Assembly (NCBI GenBank): GCA_963923455.1
Contig: CAWULT010000132.1
Span: forward strand, 1-11,759
Direction: 5' to 3'
Source of the DNA: CAWULT01 sp963923455
GTDB lineage: Bacteria; Acidobacteriota; Vicinamibacteria; Vicinamibacterales; UBA2999
DNA: 11,759 nt
Position numbers and translations under genes: made by a program
In this document: positions 1 to 6,405 of the stretch, piece by piece
How the letters are laid out: every line of letters begins with the position of its first letter
Numbering within the stretch: position 1 is the stretch's first letter
Notes under the pieces: generated by a model
What the model was told of the DNA's origin: nothing
Database searches by the model: none
The model's input: only the letters and a program-made list of their open reading frames with translations

Positions 1-33
1 TCTCGTGGGCTCGGAGATGTGTATAAGAGACAG
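1..33 (+). other. Nextera sequencing adapter (artefact, not genomic)
   Basis: Bases 1-33 match the Illumina Nextera read-2 adapter lacking only its first G. Bases 15-33 are the 19-bp Tn5 mosaic end (AGATGTGTATAAGAGACAG). The reading frame of the neighbouring minus-strand gene runs intact up to base 34 and then enters the adapter. This is what an untrimmed tagmentation junction at a contig end looks like. It should be removed before annotation. It is not evidence of a natural Tn5 element. Confidence 0.97.
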
Positions 34-540
34 GTGCTGGTTCGGCATGTCGCCGACGCCGTTGACGACGGTGCCCTTCTCGGTCAGCGCGAAGGTCTTG
101 TTGATCGAGTTGCGGTCGCGCTCCACGTCGCCGTGCAGGTCGGCCACGTTGTTGGCGATGAGCTGCCCGTTCTTGTTGTACCAGGGCCCCGCGCCGATCC
201 GGTCGCGCGCGTTGACCGCCGGCTGTCCGTTGGCGGCGACGGCGCTCAGGTAGGCCCGCCAGGTGCGTCCGGGCGGCGTCGGGATGCCGCCGGACTGCGC
301 CATCTGCGCGCAGTACGCGTCGGCCCCGGCGAGGCCGCCATAATTGGCCCCGTCGCCCTTGCCGACGCTCGTGATGAAGAACGAGACCGGTCCCGCTGGG
401 CCGCCACGTCCGGGCCCGGGCGCGGGCGCCGCCTGTCCGGCCGGCGCCTGCCCCGCCGCAACGGGCGCCTGCGCGAAGGCGACGAACGACCCGGCGGCGG
501 CCAGCGCGGCGGCGGTGAGCACATGTTGCATCTTGCGCAT
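34..540 (-). CDS. Secreted lectin/DUF1554-like protein, 3'-truncated by contig end
   Basis: The frame reads from ATG at 540 towards base 34 for 169 codons without a stop, then meets the adapter, so the C-terminus is missing. The start is well supported: an AAGGAG Shine-Dalgarno lies 8 bases upstream. Residues 1-23 look like a signal peptide (basic start, Ala/Leu-rich core, AFAQ end). A Pro/Ala/Gly/Gln-rich linker follows (about 24-51). The folded domain then begins with SFFITSVGKGDGANYGGLAG and ADAYC, and continues with GRTWRAYLS (91-99), NARDRIGAGPWYN (110-122) and NKTFALTEKG (147-156). I recall these motifs from bacterial proteins annotated as lectin or DUF1554/endostatin-like, usually exported. 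The ligand is unknown. The gene is divergent from the gene at 668. The family call is moderate; the reality of the gene is secure. Confidence 0.82.
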
Positions 541-588
541 CTATCGCACTCCTTCCTCGCGTCGATGTCGTCCCCGCGAGCGCCCGTA

Positions 589-617
589 ACGGTAGCACAC
601 GCCCCCGGGGATGCCAT
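589..617 (-). promoter_or_regulatory. Candidate promoter for the lectin-like gene
   Basis: On the minus strand, ATGGCA (612-617, four of six matches to TTGACA) is followed after 17 bases by TACCGT (589-594). A TGC just before it forms an extended -10. It lies about 50 bases upstream of the ATG at 540. This is a visual match only; the -10 keeps just three consensus bases. Confidence 0.3.
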
Positions 618-650
618 CGCGCGGGCGAACCGGCGTAGGATTGGCGGGGC

Positions 651-667
651 CGCTTCGCGGCGAAGCG
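651..667 (+). other. Perfect inverted repeat abutting a start codon
   Basis: CGCTTCGC (651-658), one base, then GCGAAGCG (660-667) form a perfect inverted repeat that ends on the base before ATG 668. No Shine-Dalgarno is visible in this stretch, so a hairpin here could shield or expose the start codon. A TAGGAT hexamer at 636-641 could be the -10 of a promoter whose transcript begins near 648, which would put the hairpin at the 5' end of the mRNA. The repeat is seen; its role is inferred. Confidence 0.4.
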
Positions 668-1540
668 ATGAAGGTGACGGCACGACGCACGTTCCAGGGC
701 GTGGTGGCCGCCGGACTGGCGGCGACGGTGGGGCTGCGCGCGCAGGCGCCGGCGCCCGGAGCCGCAGACGCCCCCGGCGTGCTCGACGGCGTGACGCGGT
801 ACGTCGAGCAGTACTACGCGAGGGCCCAGCGCATCGTCGCCGAGGAAACGGTCACGCTGCAGCACCTGCAGCAAGACCTGTCACCGGACGGGCTGCCGCG
901 GGTGCTGGTCTACGAACTGCGCGTGGAGTGGGATCCGGCCGTCGACGGGCCGCACGCCAACGTCGTCCGCCAGCTGGTGCGCGTGGGACGACGCCCGCCG
1001 AAGCCGGGCGCGGAGCCGGAGTGCCTCGACCCGAATGCGGTGTCGCCGGAGCCACTGGCCTTCCTGCTGCCGGATCAGCGCGGCCGGTTCCGCTTCGCGC
1101 TCGCAGGCCGGGCCCGCGCCCAGGGGCGCGAGACCGTGCTGCTCGACTACCGATCGGCCACGGCGGAGGCATCGTCGATTTCCGGCACCAAGGATTGCCT
1201 GAAGATCGACATGCCGGGACGGCAGGCGGGTCGGGTCTGGGCCGATTCGGAGACGAGCGCCGTGATGCGGCTCGAGGAGCGGCTGCTCGGTCCGACCGAC
1301 GTCCGGGTGCCGCGGGAACTGCAACGGCCCGGAACGCCGCTCCACGTCACGGTCGACCGTGCCGAGACGACGACGCGCTACGAGCCGGTGCGCTTTGCCG
1401 ATCCGGACGAAGTCGTGCTGCTGCCGTCCGAGATCCACTCGGTCTCCGTCATCCGCAGCACGGGCGTCCAGCGCCTGCGGATGACGCAGACGTTCCGCAA
1501 CTACCGGCGCTTCCTGACCCAGTCGCGCATCATCGAGTGA
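668..1540 (+). CDS. Secreted protein of unknown function
   Basis: This encodes 290 residues and is not assigned to a named family. Residues 1-25 form an export signal; ARRTFQG near the start resembles a twin-arginine motif (R6-R7-x-F), so Tat export is possible, though Sec cannot be excluded. The mature part has an early helical stretch (YVEQYYARAQRIVAEETVTL, 45-64) and then beta-type sequence. It contains FRFALAGRA (141-149), GRVWADSETSAVMRLEERL (188-206) and a C-terminal TFRNYRRFL (275-283). The pattern 'vW-x-D-x-x-t-x-x-v-x-R-x-E' followed by 'Y-x-x-F' resembles acidobacterial periplasmic proteins with a possible LolA/RseB-like sheet, a weak inference. There are two cysteines (119, 177). 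An in-frame ATG at 611 would add 19 residues ahead of the signal peptide, so 668 is preferred. Confidence 0.8.
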   Translation: MKVTARRTFQGVVAAGLAATVGLRAQAPAPGAADAPGVLDGVTRYVEQYYARAQRIVAEETVTLQHLQQDLSPDGLPRVLVYELRVEWDPAVDGPHANVVRQLVRVGRRPPKPGAEPECLDPNAVSPEPLAFLLPDQRGRFRFALAGRARAQGRETVLLDYRSATAEASSISGTKDCLKIDMPGRQAGRVWADSETSAVMRLEERLLGPTDVRVPRELQRPGTPLHVTVDRAETTTRYEPVRFADPDEVVLLPSEIHSVSVIRSTGVQRLRMTQTFRNYRRFLTQSRIIE

Positions 1541-1567
1541 CGCCGGGGGGGGGACCCGCGCCGGCGT
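1540..1567 (+). terminator. Candidate hairpin terminator
   Basis: ACGCCGG (1540-1546) and CCGGCGT (1561-1567) form a 7-bp stem around a 14-base loop. The stem starts on the last base of the TGA stop. No T-run follows, so intrinsic termination is uncertain. Confidence 0.35.
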
Positions 1568-1589
1568 GTCGCGGCACCGTTCCGACGGC

Positions 1590-1619
1590 TTGGGTACCCC
1601 TGCGGGGGCATGCGACAAT
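1590..1619 (+). promoter_or_regulatory. Candidate promoter for the secreted-protein/pirin unit
   Basis: TTGGGT (1590-1595), 18 bases, then GACAAT (1614-1619) preceded by TGC make an extended -10 type promoter. It is about 50 bases upstream of ATG 1669. The intergenic position and co-direction support it. The match is by eye. Confidence 0.4.
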
Positions 1620-1668
1620 CCTGCTGGCCGCTTCGGGCCGCTCAAGGGACAGGAGAGGGCAAAGAGTC

Positions 1669-2814
1669 ATGCGCGATACCCGTACGGGATCTTGGGGGGC
1701 TGGCGTCGCTGCCGGTGTGATCGCGCTCGCGGCGCTGGCATCGCCGGCCGCGGCCCAGGGGCGGGCTGGTGGACCGCCGGCCAAGGCCCCGTCGGCGCTG
1801 CGCGCCGTGCCGGCCGAGACGACCGCCGCCAAGGCCAGGAACGCGAACTGGGCGACCGGCCGCACGCCGTGGGGCCATCCCGACCTCGAGGGCGTCTGGA
1901 CGAGCGACGACATGCGCAGCGTGCCGCTGCAGCGGGCCCCCAATCAGGGCACGCGCCAGTCGCTGACGCCCGAGGAGTTCGCCCGCCGGGCGGGCGGGGA
2001 CGAGGGCTCCCGCGACCGCGCGGTCAACCAGGAGACCTTTCTCCGCAACGAGTGGGGCGTGCGGACCTTCGGCTACACGTCGCTCGTCGTCGAGCCGGCC
2101 GACGGGCGGCTCCCGGCCATGACGCCGGCCGGCCTGGCGCGCCGCGCCGACCGGGACCAGGGCACCTTCGGCGCCGGCATCTTCAACGGGTTCGAGGACT
2201 TCACGCTCTACGACCGCTGCATCACGCGCGGCATCCTCGGCTCCATCCTGCCGGTGCTCTACGGCAATGGCTTCAGGCTGATCCAGACGCCCGACAGCGT
2301 GGTCATCAGCTACGAGATGGTGCACGACACGCGCGTCATCCCGCTCGACGGCCGGCCGCACGTGCACCAGAACATCCGCCAGCTCCTCGGCGACTCGCGT
2401 GGCTACTGGGACGGGGAGACGCTGGTCGTCGAGACGACCAACCTGACCGATCGCACCAGCATCGGCGCCAACGGCAACGGTACCCGGCACAGCGCACAGA
2501 TGACGCTGACCGAGCGGTTCACGCGCATCGATCCCGACATGATCGACTACACGATCCGCGTCGAAGACCCGGTGACCTACGTCGCGCCCTTCACGCTGCG
2601 GCTGACGGTCACCCGCCAGCCCGACTACCAGCTCTACGAGTACTCGTGCCACGAGGGCAACGGCGCCGTGAGCTACGCGCTGGCCGGAGAGCGCGCGTAC
2701 GAGAAGGAAGTGGAGGCGGCCAAGGCCAAGGGCCTGCCGATTCCGTCCCGGGATCGTGGTTCACCGTACGCGCCGCCCGTCGAGGGGCTCGAGCCCGTCA
2801 TCGTTCGCCAGTAG
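1669..2814 (+). CDS. Secreted 'PDLEGVW' family protein of unknown function
   Basis: This encodes 381 residues. The ATG follows a purine-rich AGGAGAGGGC stretch at 1651-1660. The signal peptide spans about residues 1-30 (ASPAAAQ end), then an Ala/Pro-rich linker. The family hallmarks appear in order: TPWGHPDLEGVWTSDD (66-81), NEWGVRTFGYTSLVVEP (127-143), FEDFTLYDRCITRG (175-188), YEMVHDTRVIPLDGRPH (215-231), DGETLVVETTNLTDRTS (248-264) and YEYSCHEGNGAV (323-334). I recognise this as a secreted family that is multiplied in soil Acidobacteria genomes, with no assigned biochemical role. Its only cysteines are C184 and C327, so a disulfide is plausible. A pirin gene follows after 12 bases, suggesting one transcript. 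A distant paralogue is at 6406-7263. Confidence 0.88.
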   Translation: MRDTRTGSWGAGVAAGVIALAALASPAAAQGRAGGPPAKAPSALRAVPAETTAAKARNANWATGRTPWGHPDLEGVWTSDDMRSVPLQRAPNQGTRQSLTPEEFARRAGGDEGSRDRAVNQETFLRNEWGVRTFGYTSLVVEPADGRLPAMTPAGLARRADRDQGTFGAGIFNGFEDFTLYDRCITRGILGSILPVLYGNGFRLIQTPDSVVISYEMVHDTRVIPLDGRPHVHQNIRQLLGDSRGYWDGETLVVETTNLTDRTSIGANGNGTRHSAQMTLTERFTRIDPDMIDYTIRVEDPVTYVAPFTLRLTVTRQPDYQLYEYSCHEGNGAVSYALAGERAYEKEVEAAKAKGLPIPSRDRGSPYAPPVEGLEPVIVRQ

Positions 2815-2826
2815 CCCCGCAGACGC

Positions 2827-3687
2827 ATGGCCTCACGCACCATCAAGTATCAGCACCCGGCGTACCGGGACGACATCGGCGATCTCAGCACCATCCGGCC
2901 CCTGCCGGGGCCGGAGATCGATCAGATCGATCCGTTCCTGTTCCTGAACCATCACGGGCCGCAGGTGTACCCGCCGCGGAACCACGGCCTGCCGTTCGGG
3001 CCCCATCCACATCGCGGGTTCGAGACGGTGACGTTCATCCTCGACGGCAACCTGTCCCACCTCGACTCGGGAGGCGGCGAGAGCATCATCCACGCAGGCG
3101 GCGTGCAGTGGATGACGGCGGGCCGCGGCCTGGTCCACGCCGAGATCTCCCCGGAGGTCTTCAAGCAGACCGGCGGGCCGCTCGAGATCCTCCAGCTGTG
3201 GGTGAACCTGCCGGCGGCGCTCAAGATGGTGCCGCCGAAGTACGTCGGGCTGCAGAAGGCCGACATCCCGGAGGTGTCGGTCGACGAGGGCCGCGTGACG
3301 GTGAACGTGATCGCCGGCGAGTGGGACGGGCAGCGCGGTGCCTTCCAGCCGATCACCGACATCGAGCTGTTCACGATCACCTTCCGGCCCGGCGGCCACG
3401 TACGGCCGCCCGTGACGCTGGGGCGCAACGTGTTCCTCTACATCGTCCGGGGCGACGTCGCGGTGGCGGGAGAGCCGGCGCTGGCCCATCACCTGATCGA
3501 GCTGAACGACGACGGCGACCGCGTCGACTTGTCGGCGTCGAGCGAGGCCGTCGTGCTGTTCGGGCACGCCGTGCCGTTCAACGAGCCGGTCGTCGCCCAC
3601 GGCCCGTTCGTGATGAACACCCGCGAGGAGATCCGGCAGGCCATGCTCGACTATCAGGCGGGCAAGTTCGGGGGCCTGTCGGTCTAG
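2827..3687 (+). CDS. Pirin family protein
   Basis: This is a bicupin of the pirin family with 286 residues, a usual length. The N-terminal cupin carries the metal-binding pattern: H60 and H62 in GPHPHRGFETVT, then H104 and E106 in GRGLVHAEISPE. These are the expected His-His-His-Glu ligands, so a mononuclear metal site is likely. Pirins include quercetin dioxygenases (YhaK-like) and proteins acting through protein partners; the sequence does not tell which applies here. No signal peptide is seen, so it is cytosolic. The ATG lies 12 bases after the preceding stop with no clear Shine-Dalgarno, which suggests translational coupling. Confidence 0.95.
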   Translation: MASRTIKYQHPAYRDDIGDLSTIRPLPGPEIDQIDPFLFLNHHGPQVYPPRNHGLPFGPHPHRGFETVTFILDGNLSHLDSGGGESIIHAGGVQWMTAGRGLVHAEISPEVFKQTGGPLEILQLWVNLPAALKMVPPKYVGLQKADIPEVSVDEGRVTVNVIAGEWDGQRGAFQPITDIELFTITFRPGGHVRPPVTLGRNVFLYIVRGDVAVAGEPALAHHLIELNDDGDRVDLSASSEAVVLFGHAVPFNEPVVAHGPFVMNTREEIRQAMLDYQAGKFGGLSV

Positions 3688-3706
3688 CCGGTCGGGCGGG
3701 TCTGGC

Positions 3707-3762
3707 GCACGGCACCGGGCCCTCGAATTTCCAGGGGCCGGCGCGGCCCGGCCCGGCCGTGC
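3707..3762 (+). terminator. Candidate structured terminator after pirin
   Basis: GCACGGC (3707-3713) plus CGGGCC (3716-3721) pair with GGCCCG (3750-3755) plus GCCGTGC (3756-3762). This makes a 13-bp interrupted stem with an AC bulge. The 28-base loop contains its own GGCC repeats. It starts about 20 bases after the pirin stop. It has no T-run, so Rho-independent termination is unproven. Together with the rest of 3688-3846 it is the only content I see between pirin and the glycosyltransferase. Confidence 0.35.
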
Positions 3763-3846
3763 CATCGTCCCGTGCTCCGAGGCGGCGGTCGCCAGGGTCG
3801 TGCAGCATCCGCGGTGGCAGATGCCCCCGGCGATTGTCAGGTTGTC

Positions 3847-5298
3847 ATGGGGATCATTGCGCAGTGTCGGGCCGTCGCGGCCCGCCGACCGGAGTGGCTG
3901 GGCCTCGCGGTGCTCGTCCTGGCCGCGTGTAACCTGGGGGTGCGCCTGGGGCGGGAGCTCGTCGGGGTCGCCGAGGAGTCGCTCTTCGCCAACACGGCGC
4001 TCGAGATCGTCCGCAGCGGCGAGTGGGTGGGCACGACGCTCCTGGGGTCGCTCGACTACTACAACTCGAAGCCGCCGCTGAACGTCTGGCTGATCGCGCT
4101 GTCGTTCAAGGCGTTCGGCGTGGGCGTGATCCCCCTGCGCCTCCCGTCTGCACTGGCAGCCTGGTTGACGGTCGCCGTGCTGCAGCGCTGGGGCCGGCGG
4201 GCGTGGGGCAATGGCGCCGGGATCTGGGCGAGTCTCGTGCTCGCGACGAGCCCGGGATTCCTGTACGTCCACTCCGGCCGCAGCGCCAACGCCGATGCAC
4301 TGCTCACGCTGCTGATGCTGCTCGTCGTCGTGACGCTGTGGGAGGGCGAGCGTGCGCCGTGGCGGCTGGCCTGGGTCGGGCCGCTCCTTGGGGCGGCGTT
4401 CCTCGCCAAGGGGTTCGCCGTCGCGATGCCCGCGCTCGTCGTGCTGGCCGCGCTGGGGTACAGGGCCTTGGTGAGGCGCCTGCCCGTCGGTCCCCTGGCC
4501 GTGGGGGCCGCCGCCGGGGCCGTGCCCGTTGCCGCGTGGATCTGGGCCCGGTGGCAGGTGGACCGGTGGCGCTTCTTCGAGGCGATGTGGGGGCAGGACG
4601 TCGTCGCGCGCGCGGTGTCGGCGCTCGAAGGGCATCGCGAGGCGGCCTGGTACTACCTGTACGTGCTGCAGCGGAATCACCCCGAGTGGATTGGGTTGGC
4701 CGTGCTCGCGTTCCTGCTGGTGCCCTCGGCGCGGACGGGTCTGGGCGGGCTCGTGCCGGCAGCCGGGCAGGCCGGCACGGCCGTCCTGCTGGGGGCCTGG
4801 GCCGTCGCCACGCTGGTCGTGCCCTCGCTGGTGTCCACGAAGCTCGCGTGGTACCTCAACCCGTTCCTGCCGTTCTTCGCGCTCGCTGTTGGTTGGACCC
4901 TCGCGCGAGCCTTCGACAGCGCGGACCGTAGTGACCGGCCCCGCCGCGCCGGGGCGCTGCTGGCATTGGCGGTCGTGGCGGTTGCTTCCACCGAGGCCCG
5001 GCTGGCCTGGCAGTCGTACCGGCTCGACGTCGGCCGGTCCGCACAGGGTCTGCTGCTCGAGGCGGGGCCCACGCTCGGCGGGCGCGATGTCTTCCGGGCG
5101 CGGTGGGGGTACCCCGAGATCTTCCTCGCGCGCGCGGCCGGCGCTCGGGCGCGAGACGTCCACGGCGCCGAGGAGTTCCTTCGCCTCAGCCGCCCCGGCG
5201 ACTTCCTGCTGACCGAGGCGACCGTCGAGGCTCCGGGCGTCGTGCTGGTCGGCGCGGCGCCCACGGAGCGGCTCTACAGGCGCGACGGCGAGCGCTGA
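3847..5298 (+). CDS. GT39/ArnT-like membrane glycosyltransferase
   Basis: This is a polytopic inner-membrane protein of 483 residues that probably moves a sugar from a polyprenyl-phosphate donor to an acceptor on the outer face of the membrane. Family features in order are an N-terminal membrane helix (about 17-31), VAEESLFANTALEIV (41-55) at the catalytic 'DE' position, NSKPPLNVWL (73-82), SGRSANADALLTLL (143-156), FLAKGFAVAMPA (185-196), several further membrane segments, and TKLAWYLNPFLPFFAL (331-346). The soluble C-terminal part is short. The usual Asp of the DE motif is Glu (E43-E44), which is unusual. The start is chosen at ATG 3847, with only a weak AGG upstream. An in-frame ATG at 3772 would add 25 non-membrane residues. 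Acceptor and donor cannot be told from sequence. Confidence 0.88.
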   Translation: MGIIAQCRAVAARRPEWLGLAVLVLAACNLGVRLGRELVGVAEESLFANTALEIVRSGEWVGTTLLGSLDYYNSKPPLNVWLIALSFKAFGVGVIPLRLPSALAAWLTVAVLQRWGRRAWGNGAGIWASLVLATSPGFLYVHSGRSANADALLTLLMLLVVVTLWEGERAPWRLAWVGPLLGAAFLAKGFAVAMPALVVLAALGYRALVRRLPVGPLAVGAAAGAVPVAAWIWARWQVDRWRFFEAMWGQDVVARAVSALEGHREAAWYYLYVLQRNHPEWIGLAVLAFLLVPSARTGLGGLVPAAGQAGTAVLLGAWAVATLVVPSLVSTKLAWYLNPFLPFFALAVGWTLARAFDSADRSDRPRRAGALLALAVVAVASTEARLAWQSYRLDVGRSAQGLLLEAGPTLGGRDVFRARWGYPEIFLARAAGARARDVHGAEEFLRLSRPGDFLLTEATVEAPGVVLVGAAPTERLYRRDGER

Positions 5299-5317
5299 CG
5301 GGCGGCCGGCGTCAGCG
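5293..5317. terminator. Bidirectional hairpin spanning two convergent stop codons
   Basis: CGCTGACG (5293-5300) and CGTCAGCG (5310-5317) form a perfect 8-bp stem around GGCGGCCGG. The left arm contains the TGA of the plus-strand glycosyltransferase. The right arm contains the complement of the TGA of the minus-strand gene. It is placed to stop transcription from both sides, but it lacks T-runs. Confidence 0.5.
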
Positions 5318-5650
5318 GGGCGCGTCCGGTCGCCGGTACAACGTGTAGGTGAACCGTCCCCGCAGCCAGCTCTCGCCCGTGACGTCGTCGCGCCGGCTGT
5401 CCAGGTGTTCGTCGAGCACGTGGGCGAAGTGGCCGCCGAGCCGGTGCACCTCCTGCACGAGCCGCGCGCGGGCGTGCGTCATCAGCTCCAGATAGCACTG
5501 CTCCCAGCGCTCCCCGTGGCGCTCGAGCGTGCCGGCGACGCGGTCGCTCGTCGCCTCGATGACGTGCTCGCCGACGAGTTCCGCCTCGAGGGGCGGCAAC
5601 TCCCGATGCCAGTAGACGACCGTGTCGGATGGCGTGGCGCCGTCGCTCAT
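5312..5650 (-). CDS. Conserved hypothetical protein, 112 residues
   Basis: This is a small, charged, probably cytosolic protein with no signal peptide or membrane segment. Visible blocks are VVYWHRELPPLEAELVGEH (11-29), ERWEQCYLELMTHARARLVQ (47-66), LGGHFAHVLDEHLDSRRDD (71-89), and a C-terminal GESWLRGRFTYTLYRRP (92-108). I recall similar short proteins from Acidobacteria without any known function. The mix of His, Asp and Glu (H74, H77, D80, H82) could bind metal, which is only a guess. It converges on the glycosyltransferase with 13 bases between. There is no Shine-Dalgarno; the -10 sits so close to the ATG that a leaderless mRNA is possible. Confidence 0.72.
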   Translation of the reverse strand: MSDGATPSDTVVYWHRELPPLEAELVGEHVIEATSDRVAGTLERHGERWEQCYLELMTHARARLVQEVHRLGGHFAHVLDEHLDSRRDDVTGESWLRGRFTYTLYRRPDAPR

Positions 5651-5656
5651 GCGGTG

Positions 5657-5685
5657 ATGATAGTCCGGCTCGTCAGGCCTGACCG
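5657..5685 (-). promoter_or_regulatory. Candidate promoter with overlapping palindrome (possible operator)
   Basis: On the minus strand TATCAT (5657-5662, five of six) is a good -10, with a weak CGGTCA (5680-5685) 17 bases upstream. The perfect 12-bp palindrome GTCAGGCCTGAC (5672-5683) overlaps the -35 and could be a repressor site. Only six bases separate the -10 from the ATG at 5650, so transcription may begin at the start codon itself. Confidence 0.42.
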
Positions 5686-5823
5686 CACCGGCCAGGCTGT
5701 CGGGCGGCCGGCCACGGTGTCGGCGCAGTGGCCGCTGCCGCCACGTGCGCCCCTCGAATCCGGCCCGAAACGGGCCCGTCAGCCCGCCGGGCGCGTGGCA
5801 GCCGGCTTGCGACCCGCTCCGCC

Positions 5824-6381
5824 ATGTCGCAATCCATCCTCCGGTCCACTCACGCGACCTCCCGCGCGAGGTGCCGCCTGGCGGCAGCCGGGCTGTGCCT
5901 GATGGCAGTGCTGGGCCCGGCGCCCGCCACGGCCCAGGACGAACCGGTGGCTCGGCACCGGGCCCGTCCGGCCATCGGCCTGCCAGACCCGTCACCGTTC
6001 CTGCCGTCGGATGGCCTCGTCCTGCCGGGAGGCACGGGGGCTCTCGACGTCGCGGGCACGCCGCGCGTCCTGGTCGTGTCACGACGGCAACCGGCGCTGC
6101 GCACCCTGGAGACCTCGTTCGTGGCGCTTCAGGCGCTCGACGCCGCCACCACGCTGCGGGCCGTCGGTCACGGCCTCGAAGAACGGAATCCGCTGATGCG
6201 GGGCTTGGTGGGACAGCCCGCCGCGTTCATCGCCGTCAAGGCCGGTGCGACGGCGTCCACGATCTGGCTCCTGCGGCGCGTCGCACGCCAGAACCGGGCG
6301 GCTGCCGTGCTGACGCTGGCGGCGATCAACGGTGGCTACGCCGTGCTGGTGGCCCGCAACGCCGCGGCGCTGCGCCATTGA
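5824..6381 (+). CDS. Exported membrane protein, DUF5658-like C-terminus
   Basis: This encodes 185 residues. A hydrophobic segment at 18-32 ending in APATAQ (33-38) looks like a signal peptide. A Pro/Arg-rich exported stretch follows to about residue 90. The last 90 residues resemble the small DUF5658 membrane domain: LQALDAATTLRAV (102-114), the EERNPLMRGLV block (119-129), AAFIAVKAGATASTIWLL (133-150), and a last hydrophobic segment LTLAAINGGYAVLVARNAA (163-181). The 'E-x-NP-l-m' plus following lysine (K139) is the feature that suggests this family. Function is unknown. The ATG at 5824 has no clear Shine-Dalgarno; upstream in-frame codons give an Arg-rich extension that looks non-coding. It is convergent with the 6406-7263 gene, 24 bases away. 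Confidence 0.72.
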   Translation: MSQSILRSTHATSRARCRLAAAGLCLMAVLGPAPATAQDEPVARHRARPAIGLPDPSPFLPSDGLVLPGGTGALDVAGTPRVLVVSRRQPALRTLETSFVALQALDAATTLRAVGHGLEERNPLMRGLVGQPAAFIAVKAGATASTIWLLRRVARQNRAAAVLTLAAINGGYAVLVARNAAALRH

Positions 6382-6405
6382 CGGACCACCGGAGCCGCCG
6401 GGCGC

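Noticed and set aside
15..33. End of a natural Tn5-type transposon
   Set aside because: The bases upstream of the mosaic end are the Nextera primer tail, not transposon sequence, and lie at the contig edge.
19..2814. A 931-codon plus-strand open frame running through the first three genes
   Set aside because: It begins inside the adapter and is low-complexity Arg/Gly/Ala until the real start at 1669. The true genes at 34-540 and 668-1540 use other frames with signal peptides and family motifs.
3688..3846. An additional small gene between pirin and the glycosyltransferase
   Set aside because: No frame has a ribosome site, conserved motif or sensible composition; the space is mostly hairpin sequence.
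1566..3932. A 788-codon plus-strand open frame
   Set aside because: It overlaps the clear secreted-protein and pirin genes in a different frame and has the Arg/Pro/Gly-rich composition of a GC-driven shadow frame.
2833..5163. A 776-codon minus-strand open frame
   Set aside because: It is antisense to pirin and the glycosyltransferase, both with full family motifs, and it has no recognisable domain.
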